Source of the DNA: Candidatus Accumulibacter sp. 66-26
Lineage (GTDB): Bacteria; Pseudomonadota; Gammaproteobacteria; Burkholderiales; Rhodocyclaceae
Assembly (NCBI GenBank): GCA_001897745.1
Contig: MKUH01000043.1
Span: forward strand, 62,001 to 126,000
DNA: 64,000 bases
Direction: 5' to 3'
Shown here: positions 19,455 to 28,321 of the stretch, one piece after another
Layout: each line of letters starts with the position of its first letter
Position numbering within the stretch: the first letter of the stretch is position 1
Notes under the pieces: model-generated
The model's input: the letters and a program-made list of their open reading frames with translations, nothing else
The model's database searches: none
What the model was told of the DNA's origin: nothing
Position numbers and translations under genes: made by a program

Positions 19455-20798
19455 TCAGACGACGCCTTGACCGAGCATCGCGTCGGCCACTTTGACGAAG
19501 CCGGCGATGTTCGCGCCGTCGACGTAGCTGATGCTGCCGTCGGCGCGCTTGCCGTACTGCACGCAGGCGGCGTGGATGCCCTTCATGATCTCGAACAGGC
19601 GGGCATCGACTTCCTCGCGCGGCCACGACAGGCGCATCGCGTTCTGGCTCATTTCGAGGCCCGAGGTGGCGACGCCGCCGGCGTTGCTCGCCTTGCCCGG
19701 CGCGTAGAGCACGCCGCTGGCTTCGAAAGCCTTGAAGGCCTCGATCGTCGACGGCATGTTGGCGCCTTCGGCGACGCAGACGACGCCGTTCTTGACCAGC
19801 ACCTTGGCGTCCTCGCCGTCGAGTTCGTTCTGCGTCGCGCAGGGCAGCGCGATGTCGACCGGTACGCTCCACGGCTTGATGCCGGCGTGGAAGTTGGCCT
19901 TGACGCGCTTGGCGTAGTCGTCGACGCGGCCGTACAGGTGGTTCTTGACTTCCATCAGTTCGGCCAGCTTCTCGGGCGTGAAACCGTCCTCGTCGACCAC
20001 GGTGCCGCTCGAGTCGGACACGGTGACGACCTTGGCGCCGAGCTGCATCGCCTTTTCCACCGCGTACTGGGCGACGTTGCCCGAGCCGGAGACGGAAACG
20101 CGCATGCCGTCGAAGGAGCGGCCGCGCTGCTTGAGCATTTCCTCGGCGAAGTAGACGGTGCCGTAGCCGGTCGCCTCGGGACGGATCAGCGAGCCGCCGA
20201 AGGCCAGGCCCTTGCCGGTGAACACGCAGTCGGCGCGGTTGGAGAGCTTCTTCATCATGCCGGCCATGAAGCCGACTTCGCGGCCGCCGACGCCGATGTC
20301 GCCGGCCGGAACGTCGGTGTCCGAACCGATATGGCGGAACAGCTCGCTGACGAAGGCCTGGCAGAAGCGCATCACTTCGCCGGGGCTACGGCCCTTCGGG
20401 TCGAAGTCGGAGCCGCCCTTGCCGCCGCCCATGGGCAGCGTGGTCAGCGCGTTCTTGAAGGTCTGTTCGAAGGCGAGGAACTTGAGGATCGAGAGGTTGA
20501 CCGACGGGTGGAAGCGGATGCCGCCCTTGTACGGGCCGATCGCCGAGCTGTGCTGGATGCGGTAGCCGCGATTGACCTGCACCTCGCCGCGGTCGTCGAC
20601 CCAGGAGACGCGGAACATCACGGTGCGCTCGGGTTCGATCAGGCGGTCGAGCAGGCCGTGCTCGGCGTAGCGCGGGTGGCTCGTGATGAACGGCCACAGG
20701 CTCTCCATGACCTCGCCGACGGCCTGCAGAAATTCCGGCTGACGCGGATTGCGCTCGGCCACATAGGCCATGAACTCCTCGAAACTCTTGTACTTCAT
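19455..20798 (-). CDS. gdhA: NADP-type glutamate dehydrogenase
   Basis: Aminates 2-oxoglutarate to glutamate. The 447-aa length is that of hexameric small-type GDH. Conserved parts are YKGGIRFHPSVNLSILKFL, PMGGGKGGSDFDPKG (catalytic Lys), VPAGDIGVGGREVGFM, the dinucleotide fold VSGSGNVAQYAVEKA, and NAGGVATSGLEMSQN. ATG 20798 is preceded by a GGAGACAAGGGA stretch; the extended frame to 20894 would translate the regulatory repeats and is rejected. Three NtrC-like sites upstream suggest nitrogen control. It follows miaA on the same strand after 117 bp. Confidence 0.97.
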   Translation of the reverse strand: MKYKSFEEFMAYVAERNPRQPEFLQAVGEVMESLWPFITSHPRYAEHGLLDRLIEPERTVMFRVSWVDDRGEVQVNRGYRIQHSSAIGPYKGGIRFHPSVNLSILKFLAFEQTFKNALTTLPMGGGKGGSDFDPKGRSPGEVMRFCQAFVSELFRHIGSDTDVPAGDIGVGGREVGFMAGMMKKLSNRADCVFTGKGLAFGGSLIRPEATGYGTVYFAEEMLKQRGRSFDGMRVSVSGSGNVAQYAVEKAMQLGAKVVTVSDSSGTVVDEDGFTPEKLAELMEVKNHLYGRVDDYAKRVKANFHAGIKPWSVPVDIALPCATQNELDGEDAKVLVKNGVVCVAEGANMPSTIEAFKAFEASGVLYAPGKASNAGGVATSGLEMSQNAMRLSWPREEVDARLFEIMKGIHAACVQYGKRADGSISYVDGANIAGFVKVADAMLGQGVV

Positions 20799-20817
20799 TC
20801 CCTTGTCTCCACAAAAA

Positions 20818-20894
20818 ATGCACAAAACCGGTGCATTTTGCAGAAAAAAAAGACGAAGCGCACCAACTTTGTGCAATGCACCAAGTTGGTGCAT
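20818..20894 (-). promoter_or_regulatory. Three NtrC-like operator sites upstream of gdhA
   Basis: Site 1 (20876-20894) is a perfect 9+1+9 palindrome, ATGCACCAAGTTGGTGCAT as read on plus. Site 2 (20858-20876, GCGCACCAACTTTGTGCAA) and site 3 (20818-20836, ATGCACAAAACCGGTGCAT) are weaker copies. All fit TGCACC-N5-GGTGCA, the NtrC consensus. Centres are 18 and 40 bp apart, about two and four helical turns. No -24/-12 (GG-N10-GC) element was found nearby, so the action could be repression or sigma70-linked. NtrC is inferred from the consensus. Confidence 0.65.
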
Positions 20895-20915
20895 GTTATT
20901 TGGGTTTTATTTGGG

Positions 20916-21893
20916 TTAAATCGAGGCCTGGGTGAGGAAAACGGCGACCCGTCGGGCGATTTTTTCGTCCAGATCGCCCGCCAGACAGTCGAACATTTCC
21001 GGGCGCAGCGTGTTGCCCATCCAGGTGATCTGCCTTTTGGCCAACTGCCGTGTTGCATAGATGCCACGCTCGCGCAACTCGCGCGGCGGGATCAGTCCGT
21101 CCTGCGCCTCCCAGAGCTGGCGGTAGCCGACGCAGCGCATTGACGGCAGGTCGAGGTGGAGGCGGTATTTCCGGCGCAGTGCGCTGACTTCGTCCTCGAG
21201 GCCGGCGGCGAGCATCGCGTCGAAGCGCTGCGCGATGCGCGCATGCAGCACGCTGCGCTCGGGCGCGTTGAGGCCGAGCGCGAGAAAGCGGTAGGGCGGT
21301 TTCTTTTGGGCGCCCGCGGCGAGCAGCGTCGACATCGGGCGGCCGGTCAGGCGGACGATCTCCAGGGCGCGCTGGATGCGCTGCGCGTCGTTCGGCGGCA
21401 GGCGGGCGGCGGTTTCCGGGTCGTGCCGCGCGAGCTCGGCGTGCACCGCCGGCCAGCCGTGGGCGGCGGCCTGCGCGTCGATCTCGGCGCGCAGCGCCGG
21501 GTCGGCCTGCGGCAGGTCGGCCAGCCCTTCGAGCAGCGCCTTGTAGTAGAGCATGGTGCCGCCGACGAGCAGCGGAATCCGGCCGGCGGCAGTGATTTCG
21601 TCCATCGCGGCCAGCGCGTCGCGGCAGAAGCGCGCCGCCGAGTAGGCTTCCTCGGGGCTGATCAGGTCGATCAGGCGGTGCGGGAAGGCGGCCAGCGTCG
21701 CGGCGTCCGGCTTGGCCGTGCCGACGTCCATGTCGCGGAAGACCTGCGCCGAGTCGACGCTGATCAGCTCGACCGGAAAGCGCCGGGTTAGCGCCATCGC
21801 GGCGGCGGTCTTGCCGCTCGCGGTGGGGCCCATGAGCAGGATGGCGGGCGGCAGCGCCGCGTCCGCGGGGCGAGGGGGGGAGGCGGCGTTCAT
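20916..21893 (-). CDS. miaA: tRNA dimethylallyltransferase
   Basis: Adds dimethylallyl to A37 of tRNAs reading U-starting codons. It is 325 aa. Motifs are the P-loop [51 protein letters not shown], the Arg-rich [19 protein letters not shown], and [13 protein letters not shown]. Its ATG overlaps the mutL stop (ATGA). The same mutL-miaA order occurs in many proteobacteria, where hfq usually follows; here gdhA follows instead. Confidence 0.96.
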   Translation of the reverse strand: MNAASPPRPADAALPPAILLMGPTASGKTAAAMALTRRFPVELISVDSAQVFRDMDVGTAKPDAATLAAFPHRLIDLISPEEAYSAARFCRDALAAMDEITAAGRIPLLVGGTMLYYKALLEGLADLPQADPALRAEIDAQAAAHGWPAVHAELARHDPETAARLPPNDAQRIQRALEIVRLTGRPMSTLLAAGAQKKPPYRFLALGLNAPERSVLHARIAQRFDAMLAAGLEDEVSALRRKYRLHLDLPSMRCVGYRQLWEAQDGLIPPRELRERGIYATRQLAKRQITWMGNTLRPEMFDCLAGDLDEKIARRVAVFLTQASI

Positions 21894-23785
21894 CGGCCGC
21901 GCAGGAAAAGGCGATCGAGTTCGGCGAGCGAGAGCTGCGTCCACGTCGGCCGGCCGTGGTTGCACTGGTCGGAGCGCTCGGTTTCCTCCATCTGGCGCAA
22001 CAAGGCGTTCATCTCGGGCACGGAAAGCTGGCGCCGCGCGCGCACCGCGCCGTGGCAGGCCATGGTCGCGAGCAGTTCGTTGCGGCGCGCGGCGAGGAGC
22101 TGCGTGACGCCGTGTTCGCGCAGTTCGACGAGCAGCGATCTGGCGAGCGCCGCCGGGTCGGCCGCCTGCAGCAGCGCCGGCACGGCGCGCACGGCAAGCT
22201 GCGCCGGGCCCATCGGCGCGATGTCGAAGCCGAGTTCGCGCAGCGCGTCGGCGTGCTCCTCGCTGGCCGCCACGTCGAGCGGTTCGGCGGCGAAGACGGC
22301 GGGGATCAGCAGCGCCTGCGTGGCGACCGCGCGCTCGTCCCACGCGCTCTTCAGTTTTTCGTAGAGGATGCGTTCGTGCGCCGCGTGCATGTCGACGAGC
22401 ACCAGCCCCTGCGCGTTTTGCGCCAGGACGTAGATGCCGTGCAGCTGGGCGACGGCGTAGCCGAGCGGTGCGCCGTCGTCGCCGCCCGGCGCAGGCGAAG
22501 GCAGAGCCCCCGGCGTGCCGGCGGGGGCGAAGGCGTCGGAGGCGTTGAACCTGGCTGACGCTGCGTCCGCGCGGGCGTTCTGGGCGAAGGCGAAGTAGCT
22601 GGCGACTGCCGGCTCGCTGACGCGCAGGGACTCCTGGCGCGGCGCGTAGTGGGTGAAGGCCGGGCGCTCGCTGCCCGCTGTCGGTGCGCCGCCGGGCAGC
22701 GGCGCGCCGCTGCGGTACTGCGCAGCGCCGTCGTCGGTGCCGCTGCCGGTATCGCCAGTGCTGGCGGGATGCGCGGCGAGCGAGGCGGAGAGCGTGCGCT
22801 GCACGGCGTGGTAGACGAACTGGTGCACGGCGCGTCCGTCGCGGAAGCGCACTTCGGTCTTCGCCGGGTGGACGTTCACGTCGACGCTGGCCGGATCGAC
22901 TTCGAGGAAGACGCAGTAGGCCGGGTAGCGGCTGCCGTGCAGCATGTCCTGATAGGCCTCGCGCAGCGCGTGGGTGAGCAGCTTGTCTCGCACGAAGCGG
23001 CCGTTGACGTAGCAGTACTGGGCGTCGCTGCGCGCGCGCGAGTGGGCGGGCAGGGCGCAGTGGCCGGTGAGGCGGATCCCCTGCGCGTGGCCGCCGCCGG
23101 TATCGACGGCGCGCGATTCGGCGAGGAAGTCGTCGCCGAGGATGGCGCCGGCGCGGCCGCGCGCGTCGCTTTTCGCCAGGTGCAGGCTGACCCGGCCGTT
23201 GTGCGAGAGCGTGAAGGCGACGCCCGGATGGGCCAGCGCGATGCGTTTGACGGCGTCGATGCAGTGCGCGTACTCGGTCGCCTCGGACTTGAGGAATTTG
23301 CGCCGGGCCGGGGTGTTGTAATAGAGGTCGCGCATTTCGACGACGGTGCCGGCGAGCAGGGCGGCGGGTTCCGGCGTCGCGCCCGGTTCGCCGGCGAGGC
23401 GCCAGGCGTGCGGCGCGCCCTGCTGCCGGCTGGTCAGCGTGACGCGCGCGACGGCCGCCACCGAGGCCAGCGCCTCGCCGCGGAAGCCGAGCGTGCCGAC
23501 CCGTTCGAGGTCCTCGAGCGAGGCGATCTTCGAGGTGGCGTGGCGGGTCAGCGCCAGCGCGAGTTCGTCGCGGGCGATGCCGCAGCCGTCGTCGCTGATG
23601 CGGATCAGCTTGACGCCGCCTTCCTCGAGCTGGATCTGGATCGTCGTACTGCCGGCGTCGAGGGCGTTTTCGAGCAGTTCCTTGAGCACCGACGCGGGGC
23701 GCTCGACGACCTCGCCGGCCGCGATCTGGCTGATCAGCAGGTCGGGCAGGAGGTTGATGTGGGGGGGCGATGGCATTCCGGGCAT
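21890..23785 (-). CDS. mutL: DNA mismatch repair protein MutL
   Basis: GHKL ATPase that couples MutS to MutH or nuclease steps. It is 631 aa. The N-terminal ATPase (1-330) shows [48 protein letters not shown] and [10 protein letters not shown]; a low-complexity linker (about 340-440) follows, then a dimerisation domain with [17 protein letters not shown]. The endonuclease motif DQHA-x2-E-x4-E is not intact: [13 protein letters not shown] replaces it, as in non-nicking MutL. A TATAAT at 23792-23797 lies only 6 nt from ATG 23785, suggesting a leaderless mRNA. Confidence 0.95.
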   Translation of the reverse strand: MPGMPSPPHINLLPDLLISQIAAGEVVERPASVLKELLENALDAGSTTIQIQLEEGGVKLIRISDDGCGIARDELALALTRHATSKIASLEDLERVGTLGFRGEALASVAAVARVTLTSRQQGAPHAWRLAGEPGATPEPAALLAGTVVEMRDLYYNTPARRKFLKSEATEYAHCIDAVKRIALAHPGVAFTLSHNGRVSLHLAKSDARGRAGAILGDDFLAESRAVDTGGGHAQGIRLTGHCALPAHSRARSDAQYCYVNGRFVRDKLLTHALREAYQDMLHGSRYPAYCVFLEVDPASVDVNVHPAKTEVRFRDGRAVHQFVYHAVQRTLSASLAAHPASTGDTGSGTDDGAAQYRSGAPLPGGAPTAGSERPAFTHYAPRQESLRVSEPAVASYFAFAQNARADAASARFNASDAFAPAGTPGALPSPAPGGDDGAPLGYAVAQLHGIYVLAQNAQGLVLVDMHAAHERILYEKLKSAWDERAVATQALLIPAVFAAEPLDVAASEEHADALRELGFDIAPMGPAQLAVRAVPALLQAADPAALARSLLVELREHGVTQLLAARRNELLATMACHGAVRARRQLSVPEMNALLRQMEETERSDQCNHGRPTWTQLSLAELDRLFLRGR

Positions 23786-23791
23786 CGGCGG

Positions 23792-23819
23792 ATTATACCG
23801 GGGCGGCTTCCGGTAGAAT
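23792..23819. promoter_or_regulatory. Back-to-back -10 elements of mutL and dedA-like gene
   Basis: On the minus strand TATAAT (23792-23797) precedes mutL by 6 nt. On the plus strand TAGAAT (23814-23819) precedes the DedA gene by 30 nt. The two promoters must overlap in their -35 regions. Confidence 0.5.
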
Positions 23820-23849
23820 CGCCGCTTTCGTCTCTCGCGGCCGCGCCTA

Positions 23850-24497
23850 ATGGAATATCTCGCCACCTTCATCGACATCGTCCTGCACCTCGACAAGCAC
23901 CTTGCCATCCTCGTGCAGCAATACGGGCCGTGGATCTACGCCATCCTGTTCGCGATCGTCTTCAGCGAGACCGGTTTCGTGGTGACGCCCTTCCTGCCCG
24001 GCGACTCGCTGCTCTTCGTGGCCGGCGCGCTGGCCGCGGTGGGCGGGCCGGAGGGGATGGACATCGGCATCCTGATCGTCGTGCTGTTCGTCGCGGCGAC
24101 GCTCGGCAACATGGTCAATTACCAGATCGGCCGCTACCTCGGGCCGAAGGTCTTCCACTGGGAAAGCTCGCGCTTCTTCAACAAGGCGGCGCTCGAGAAG
24201 ACGCACGCCTTTTACGAAGTGCACGGCGGCAAGACGCTGGTCGTCTCGCGCTTCCTGCCGCTCTTCCGCACTTTCGCGCCCTTCGTCGCCGGCATCGGCG
24301 CCATGACCTATTCGCGCTTCACGCTGTTCAACACGAGCGGCGCGGCACTCTGGGTCGGTTCGCTGACGCTGGCCGGCTACTGGTTCGGCAACCTGCCGTG
24401 GATCCGTCAGAACCTGACGCTGGTCATCCTCGCCATCATCGGCGTTTCCTTCATCCCGGTCGTCATCGGCTGGTGGAAGCACCGGCAGGCGGCCTAG
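23850..24497 (+). CDS. DedA/VTT family membrane protein
   Basis: A 215-aa integral membrane protein with about five helices. It has the DedA signatures ETGFVVTPFLPGDSLLF and NYQIGRYLGPK, then RFLPLFRTFAPFVAGIGAM, which contains the conserved Arg pair. DedA proteins act in lipid (undecaprenyl phosphate or phospholipid) translocation and membrane homeostasis; the cargo here is not known. It is divergent from mutL with 64 bp between the starts and is followed by an unrelated lipoprotein gene. Confidence 0.92.
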   Translation: MEYLATFIDIVLHLDKHLAILVQQYGPWIYAILFAIVFSETGFVVTPFLPGDSLLFVAGALAAVGGPEGMDIGILIVVLFVAATLGNMVNYQIGRYLGPKVFHWESSRFFNKAALEKTHAFYEVHGGKTLVVSRFLPLFRTFAPFVAGIGAMTYSRFTLFNTSGAALWVGSLTLAGYWFGNLPWIRQNLTLVILAIIGVSFIPVVIGWWKHRQAA

Positions 24498-24562
24498 AAC
24501 GCGGGCATCCGGCGCGCGCGAAGGCCGCTTGCGCGCGTCGAATGCGCGTTATCATGCCGGCC

Positions 24563-25279
24563 ATGCCCCGTCTCCGCCTCGCTCTCCTGCTGCTCGCCGC
24601 CTGCGCGCTCGCCGCGTGCGCCACGCGCGTCGGCCCGGACGGCAAGAAGGAGAGCCGCTTCGACCCGCGCTTCATCGCCAAGACCGATATCGACCGCGTC
24701 GTCGACGCCAACCGCGCCGAGGTGATCGGCGGCCTGCGCCGCATCGCCGAGAAGCTGTACAAGCGCAATCCCCGGGAGTGGAAGAAGGGCGGCCAGCCGA
24801 GCATGGAGGCCGCGCTCGAGCGCCTGTTCGCCGGTCGCGTCGATTTTTCCGAGCTCGAAGGACGGCGCGAGGGGGCGGCGGCCTTCGCCTTCAGCGCGAA
24901 CTATCAGGGCGACCGCGTGCTGGCGCTGATGGCCGGACTGCTCGGCATGGCCTATGCGGCCTTCGAGGACAAGGACGATTTCTACGTGCTCGACGAACTC
25001 AACGAGCAGAAGCTCTACAATTGCGCCCGCAACATCGAGATCGCCATCTGGAAGATGTCCTCGACGAAGAACGGGAACGGCGAGCCGGTGCTGCGCTCCA
25101 ACGAGCTCGACGCGCTCAACCCGAATCTGAGCTTCGAGCGCGAGTTCGGCCGCATCATCGGCCTGCTCGATTTTCTGTCCAAGGTGGTGGCCGACAAGCA
25201 TGGCCGCACCGTCACGCGCTTCACGCAGAGCATCGCGACCGCCGTCTTCCTGCCGGTCGGCGCGCTGGGCATTCGTTAA
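24563..25279 (+). CDS. Putative lipoprotein of unknown function
   Basis: A 238-aa protein with a lipoprotein signal (LRLALLLLAACALAACATR; the Cys of LAAC is the likely lipid site) and a mostly helical body without recognised domain. A hydrophobic stretch ALMAGLLGMAYAAF lies in the middle. The start 24563 gives the cleanest signal peptide; ATGs at 24542 and 24554 lie in frame upstream. TATCAT at 24550-24555 is 7 nt before this ATG, so the mRNA may be leaderless. No function is assigned. Confidence 0.78.
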   Translation: MPRLRLALLLLAACALAACATRVGPDGKKESRFDPRFIAKTDIDRVVDANRAEVIGGLRRIAEKLYKRNPREWKKGGQPSMEAALERLFAGRVDFSELEGRREGAAAFAFSANYQGDRVLALMAGLLGMAYAAFEDKDDFYVLDELNEQKLYNCARNIEIAIWKMSSTKNGNGEPVLRSNELDALNPNLSFEREFGRIIGLLDFLSKVVADKHGRTVTRFTQSIATAVFLPVGALGIR

Positions 25280-25348
25280 CGCGCCTTGGTTTTTGGCACC
25301 CGCCGGCCGCCGCCGGCTCCGATCATTCCGATAGAACCGATGCATCCG

Positions 25349-26011
25349 ATGAATTCGCAGAAATCCATTGTCATCCTCATCTCCGGCCGCGGCAGCAATA
25401 TGGAGTCGCTGCTCGCCGCCGTCGCCGCCGGAACGCTGCCGGTGCGCGTCGCCGCCGTGCTCTCCAACCGGCCCGACGCCGCCGGCCTGCAGAGCGCCGC
25501 CGCGCAGGGGGTGCCGACGCGCGTCGTCGATCACAAGCAGTTCGCCGACCGCGTAGCCTTCGATGCGGCGATGAGCGAAGCGATCGACGCCTTTGCGCCC
25601 GACCTCGTCGTTCTCGCGGGTTTCATGCGCATCCTCAGCGAAGGTTTCGTGCGCCGCTACGAAGGCCGCCTGATGAACATCCACCCCTCGCTGCTGCCGG
25701 CCTTCCCCGGCCTGCACACGCATCGCAAGGCGCTCGACGAGGGCGTGCGCGTGCATGGCTGCACGGTGCATTTCGTCACTCCGGCGCTCGACCACGGGCC
25801 GGTCGTCGTGCAGGCCGCGGTGCCGGTGCTCGACGACGACGACGAGGCGGCGCTCGCCGCGCGCGTGCTGGCGCAGGAGCACCGCGTCTATCCGCAGGCC
25901 GTGCGCTGGTTCGCCGAGGGGCGCCTGCGCCTGGTCGGCCAGCGCGTCCTGCTCGATGCGCCGCAGGACGCGGCGGGCGCGCTGATCGCCCCGCGCGTTC
26001 CGGCCGCCTGA
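25349..26011 (+). CDS. purN: Phosphoribosylglycinamide formyltransferase (GART)
   Basis: Third step of purine synthesis, transferring formyl from 10-formyl-THF to GAR. It is 220 aa. Conserved segments are IVILISGRGSNMESLL, VLAGFMRIL, MNIHPSLLPAFPGLHTH (catalytic Asn and His) and GCTVHFVTPALDHGPVVVQ (catalytic Asp). The start at 25349 fits the family, with an ATG at 25340 possible. It is followed 16 bp later by a DUF3108 gene, a pairing I recall from other betaproteobacteria. Confidence 0.96.
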   Translation: MNSQKSIVILISGRGSNMESLLAAVAAGTLPVRVAAVLSNRPDAAGLQSAAAQGVPTRVVDHKQFADRVAFDAAMSEAIDAFAPDLVVLAGFMRILSEGFVRRYEGRLMNIHPSLLPAFPGLHTHRKALDEGVRVHGCTVHFVTPALDHGPVVVQAAVPVLDDDDEAALAARVLAQEHRVYPQAVRWFAEGRLRLVGQRVLLDAPQDAAGALIAPRVPAA

Positions 26012-26027
26012 ACTTCCGGCGCGCGGC

Positions 26028-27032
26028 ATGCCGTTCGCCCTGATCCTCGCTTTTGCCGCATCGATCGGGGTCCATGCGCTGGCGCTGTTCGCGCCCGACG
26101 TCGAGCTGTCCACGGCGCCCGAGGTGCCGCCGCTGACCGCCGAACTGCGTCCGCGCCCGCCGCCGGCGCCGCCGCCCAAGCCAGCGGCCAAACCGCCGGC
26201 CAGGCCGCATCCGCCGGCTTTGCCCCATTCGCCGCCACACGCTGCCGGCAGTACGGCGACGCCGGCCACTCCGGTCCTGAGCGTGCCGGGCGCGGCGGAA
26301 AGCCCGCTGGAAAGCGCCTCGGAAAGCGCGACGGATGCGGCGGGCACGGCGTGGGAGCCGCCTCCGCCGCCGGAAATCGAGGCGGTGCCGCTCGAGCAGC
26401 GCCTGCCGTCGCGCGGGCTGATCCGTTTTCGCGTCGACCGCGGCGACCAGGGCTTCGAGGTCGGTTCCTCGCTGCATACCTGGGAAATTGCCGACGGCCG
26501 CTACCGCATCGCTTCGAGCACGGAAACGAGCGGACTGGTGGCGCTCTTCAAGTCGCTGCGCATCGAACTCGAAAGCCGTGGGCGCCTGACGCCGGGCGGC
26601 CTGCAGCCCGAGCACTTTGCGATCCGGCGCAACGGGCGCGAGACCGGCGAGCGCGCCGACTTCGACTGGGAGCGCATGCAGGTGCGCATCGGCGACGGCG
26701 CGCCGCAGGCGATGGTCGACGGCGCGCAGGATCTGCTGTCCTTTCACTATCAGCTTGGTTTCCTGCCCTATCCGGCGGCCGGCAACACCCTGCCGATCGC
26801 CACCGGCAAGAAATTCGAGTACTACCGCCTGGAAGCCGTCGGCGAGGAAGACATCGAGGTGCCGGCCGGCACCTTCCACACCCTGCACCTGCGCGCGCCG
26901 GGCAGTTCGACCACAGAGCTGTGGCTGGCTTACGATGCGCTGCTGCTGCCGGTTAAAATCCGCTACACCGACCGCCACGGCGACAGTTTCGTGCAGGTCG
27001 CCACCGAATTGAAATACAGCAAGGAAGACTAG
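26028..27032 (+). CDS. DUF3108 domain protein with Pro-rich linker
   Basis: A 334-aa envelope protein. The N-terminal hydrophobic segment (about 2-21) is an anchor or signal, followed by a Pro/Ala-rich, periplasm-spanning-like linker (about 30-115) reminiscent of TonB, and a C-terminal beta-rich DUF3108 domain (about 125-330) ending in FHTLHLRAPGSSTTELWLAY. Function of the family is unknown. It sits between purN and rsmB with short gaps (16 and 5 bp), suggesting one operon. Confidence 0.85.
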   Translation: MPFALILAFAASIGVHALALFAPDVELSTAPEVPPLTAELRPRPPPAPPPKPAAKPPARPHPPALPHSPPHAAGSTATPATPVLSVPGAAESPLESASESATDAAGTAWEPPPPPEIEAVPLEQRLPSRGLIRFRVDRGDQGFEVGSSLHTWEIADGRYRIASSTETSGLVALFKSLRIELESRGRLTPGGLQPEHFAIRRNGRETGERADFDWERMQVRIGDGAPQAMVDGAQDLLSFHYQLGFLPYPAAGNTLPIATGKKFEYYRLEAVGEEDIEVPAGTFHTLHLRAPGSSTTELWLAYDALLLPVKIRYTDRHGDSFVQVATELKYSKED

Positions 27033-27037
27033 CAACC

Positions 27038-28321
27038 ATGCGCACCACCCCCGCCCGCTTCACCCCGGCGCTGTTCGCCCACACCGAAGCCGTTCTCTCC
27101 GACGCCCTGCGTTTCGCCTTTCCCGCCGACGCGGTGGTTTCGCACTATTTCCGCCAGCACCGCGAACTCGGCCACGCCGACCGCGGCTTCGTCGCGGAGA
27201 ACGTCTTCGCCGTGCTGCGCCGCAAGCGTTCGCTGGCGGCGCGCTGCGCCGACGACGTCACTTCGCGCCGCCTGCTGCTCGCCGCGCTGGCCTGCGTGCA
27301 GGGCTGGAACCGGCGCGAGCTGGACGTCGTGCTGCGCGAGCCCGAAGGCAAGTGGCTGGCCGAAGCCAAGGCGGTGCGTCGCGAGGATCTGCCGCCGGCC
27401 GTCGCCGCCGACCTGCCGGACTGGCTGTACGAAGCGCTGGCCGCGCAGTTCCCGGCCGCCGAGCTGCTGCCCCTGAGCGTCGCGCTCAACCAGCCGGCAC
27501 CGCTCGACCTGCGCGTCAATCCGCTGAAGGCCGACCGCCGCGCCGTGCTCGAGCGCCTGCAGGCCGACGGCATCGCTGCCGAGGCGTGTCCGTATTCGCC
27601 GCTCGGCATCCGCCTGGCCGGCAAACCGGCGCTCGCCAAACATCCGCTCTTCCTCGACGGCAGCATCGAGGTGCAGGACGAAGGCAGCCAGTTGCTCGGC
27701 TTCCTGCTGCAGCCCCGGCGCGGCGAGATGGTCGCCGACTTCTGCGCCGGCGCCGGCGGCAAGACGCTGCTGCTCGGTGCGCTGATGCGCTCGCAGGGCC
27801 GCCTCTACGCCTTCGACGTGGCCGAGAAGCGCCTCGCCAACCTGAAGCCGCGCCTGGCGCGCTCCGGGCTGTCCAACGTGCATCCGGTGCGCATCGATTC
27901 GGAAAACGACATCAAGATCAAGCGCCTGGCCGGCAAGCTCGACCGCGTGCTGGTCGATGCGCCGTGCTCCGGTCTCGGCACCCTGCGCCGCAATCCGGAC
28001 CTCAAGTGGCGGCAGAGTCCGGACAGCGTCGCCGAACTGACGGCCAAGCAGGGCGCCATCCTGGCCGCCGCCGCCGGCCTGCTCAAGCCGGGCGGTCGCC
28101 TGGTCTACGCCACCTGCAGCCTGCTCGACGCCGAGAACGAAGCGGTGGTTTCCGCCTTCCTCGCGCAGCATCCGGAGTTCGTCGCCCTGTTGGCCGACGA
28201 GATTCTGCGCAAGCAGGACATCGTCGTCGACGGCGGCGTCGACGCCAACGGCCGCCTGCGCCTGCTGCCCAACCGGCACGGCACCGACGGTTTCTTCGCC
28301 GCGGTGCTGGAGCGCAAATGA
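27038..28321 (+). CDS. rsmB: RsmB/NOL1-NOP2-Sun family RNA (cytosine-5) methyltransferase
   Basis: A 427-aa SAM-dependent m5C methyltransferase. The N-terminal third is the NusB-like RNA-binding part; the C-terminal domain has the SAM motif VADFCAGAGGKTLLLGALM, motif IV DAPCSGLGTLRRNPDLKW and motif VI YATCSLLDAENE, so both active-site Cys residues are present. The closest well-known relative is RsmB (16S rRNA C967), but this protein is diverged in the N-terminus and could be another RsmB-like enzyme. The stop overlaps the next ATG (ATGA). Confidence 0.85.
   Translation: MRTTPARFTPALFAHTEAVLSDALRFAFPADAVVSHYFRQHRELGHADRGFVAENVFAVLRRKRSLAARCADDVTSRRLLLAALACVQGWNRRELDVVLREPEGKWLAEAKAVRREDLPPAVAADLPDWLYEALAAQFPAAELLPLSVALNQPAPLDLRVNPLKADRRAVLERLQADGIAAEACPYSPLGIRLAGKPALAKHPLFLDGSIEVQDEGSQLLGFLLQPRRGEMVADFCAGAGGKTLLLGALMRSQGRLYAFDVAEKRLANLKPRLARSGLSNVHPVRIDSENDIKIKRLAGKLDRVLVDAPCSGLGTLRRNPDLKWRQSPDSVAELTAKQGAILAAAAGLLKPGGRLVYATCSLLDAENEAVVSAFLAQHPEFVALLADEILRKQDIVVDGGVDANGRLRLLPNRHGTDGFFAAVLERK

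Noticed and set aside
20799-20894. N-terminal extension of GdhA by 32 residues
   Set aside because: The extension would translate the NtrC-like palindromes; family proteins start near MKYKSFEEFM and a purine-rich site precedes that ATG.
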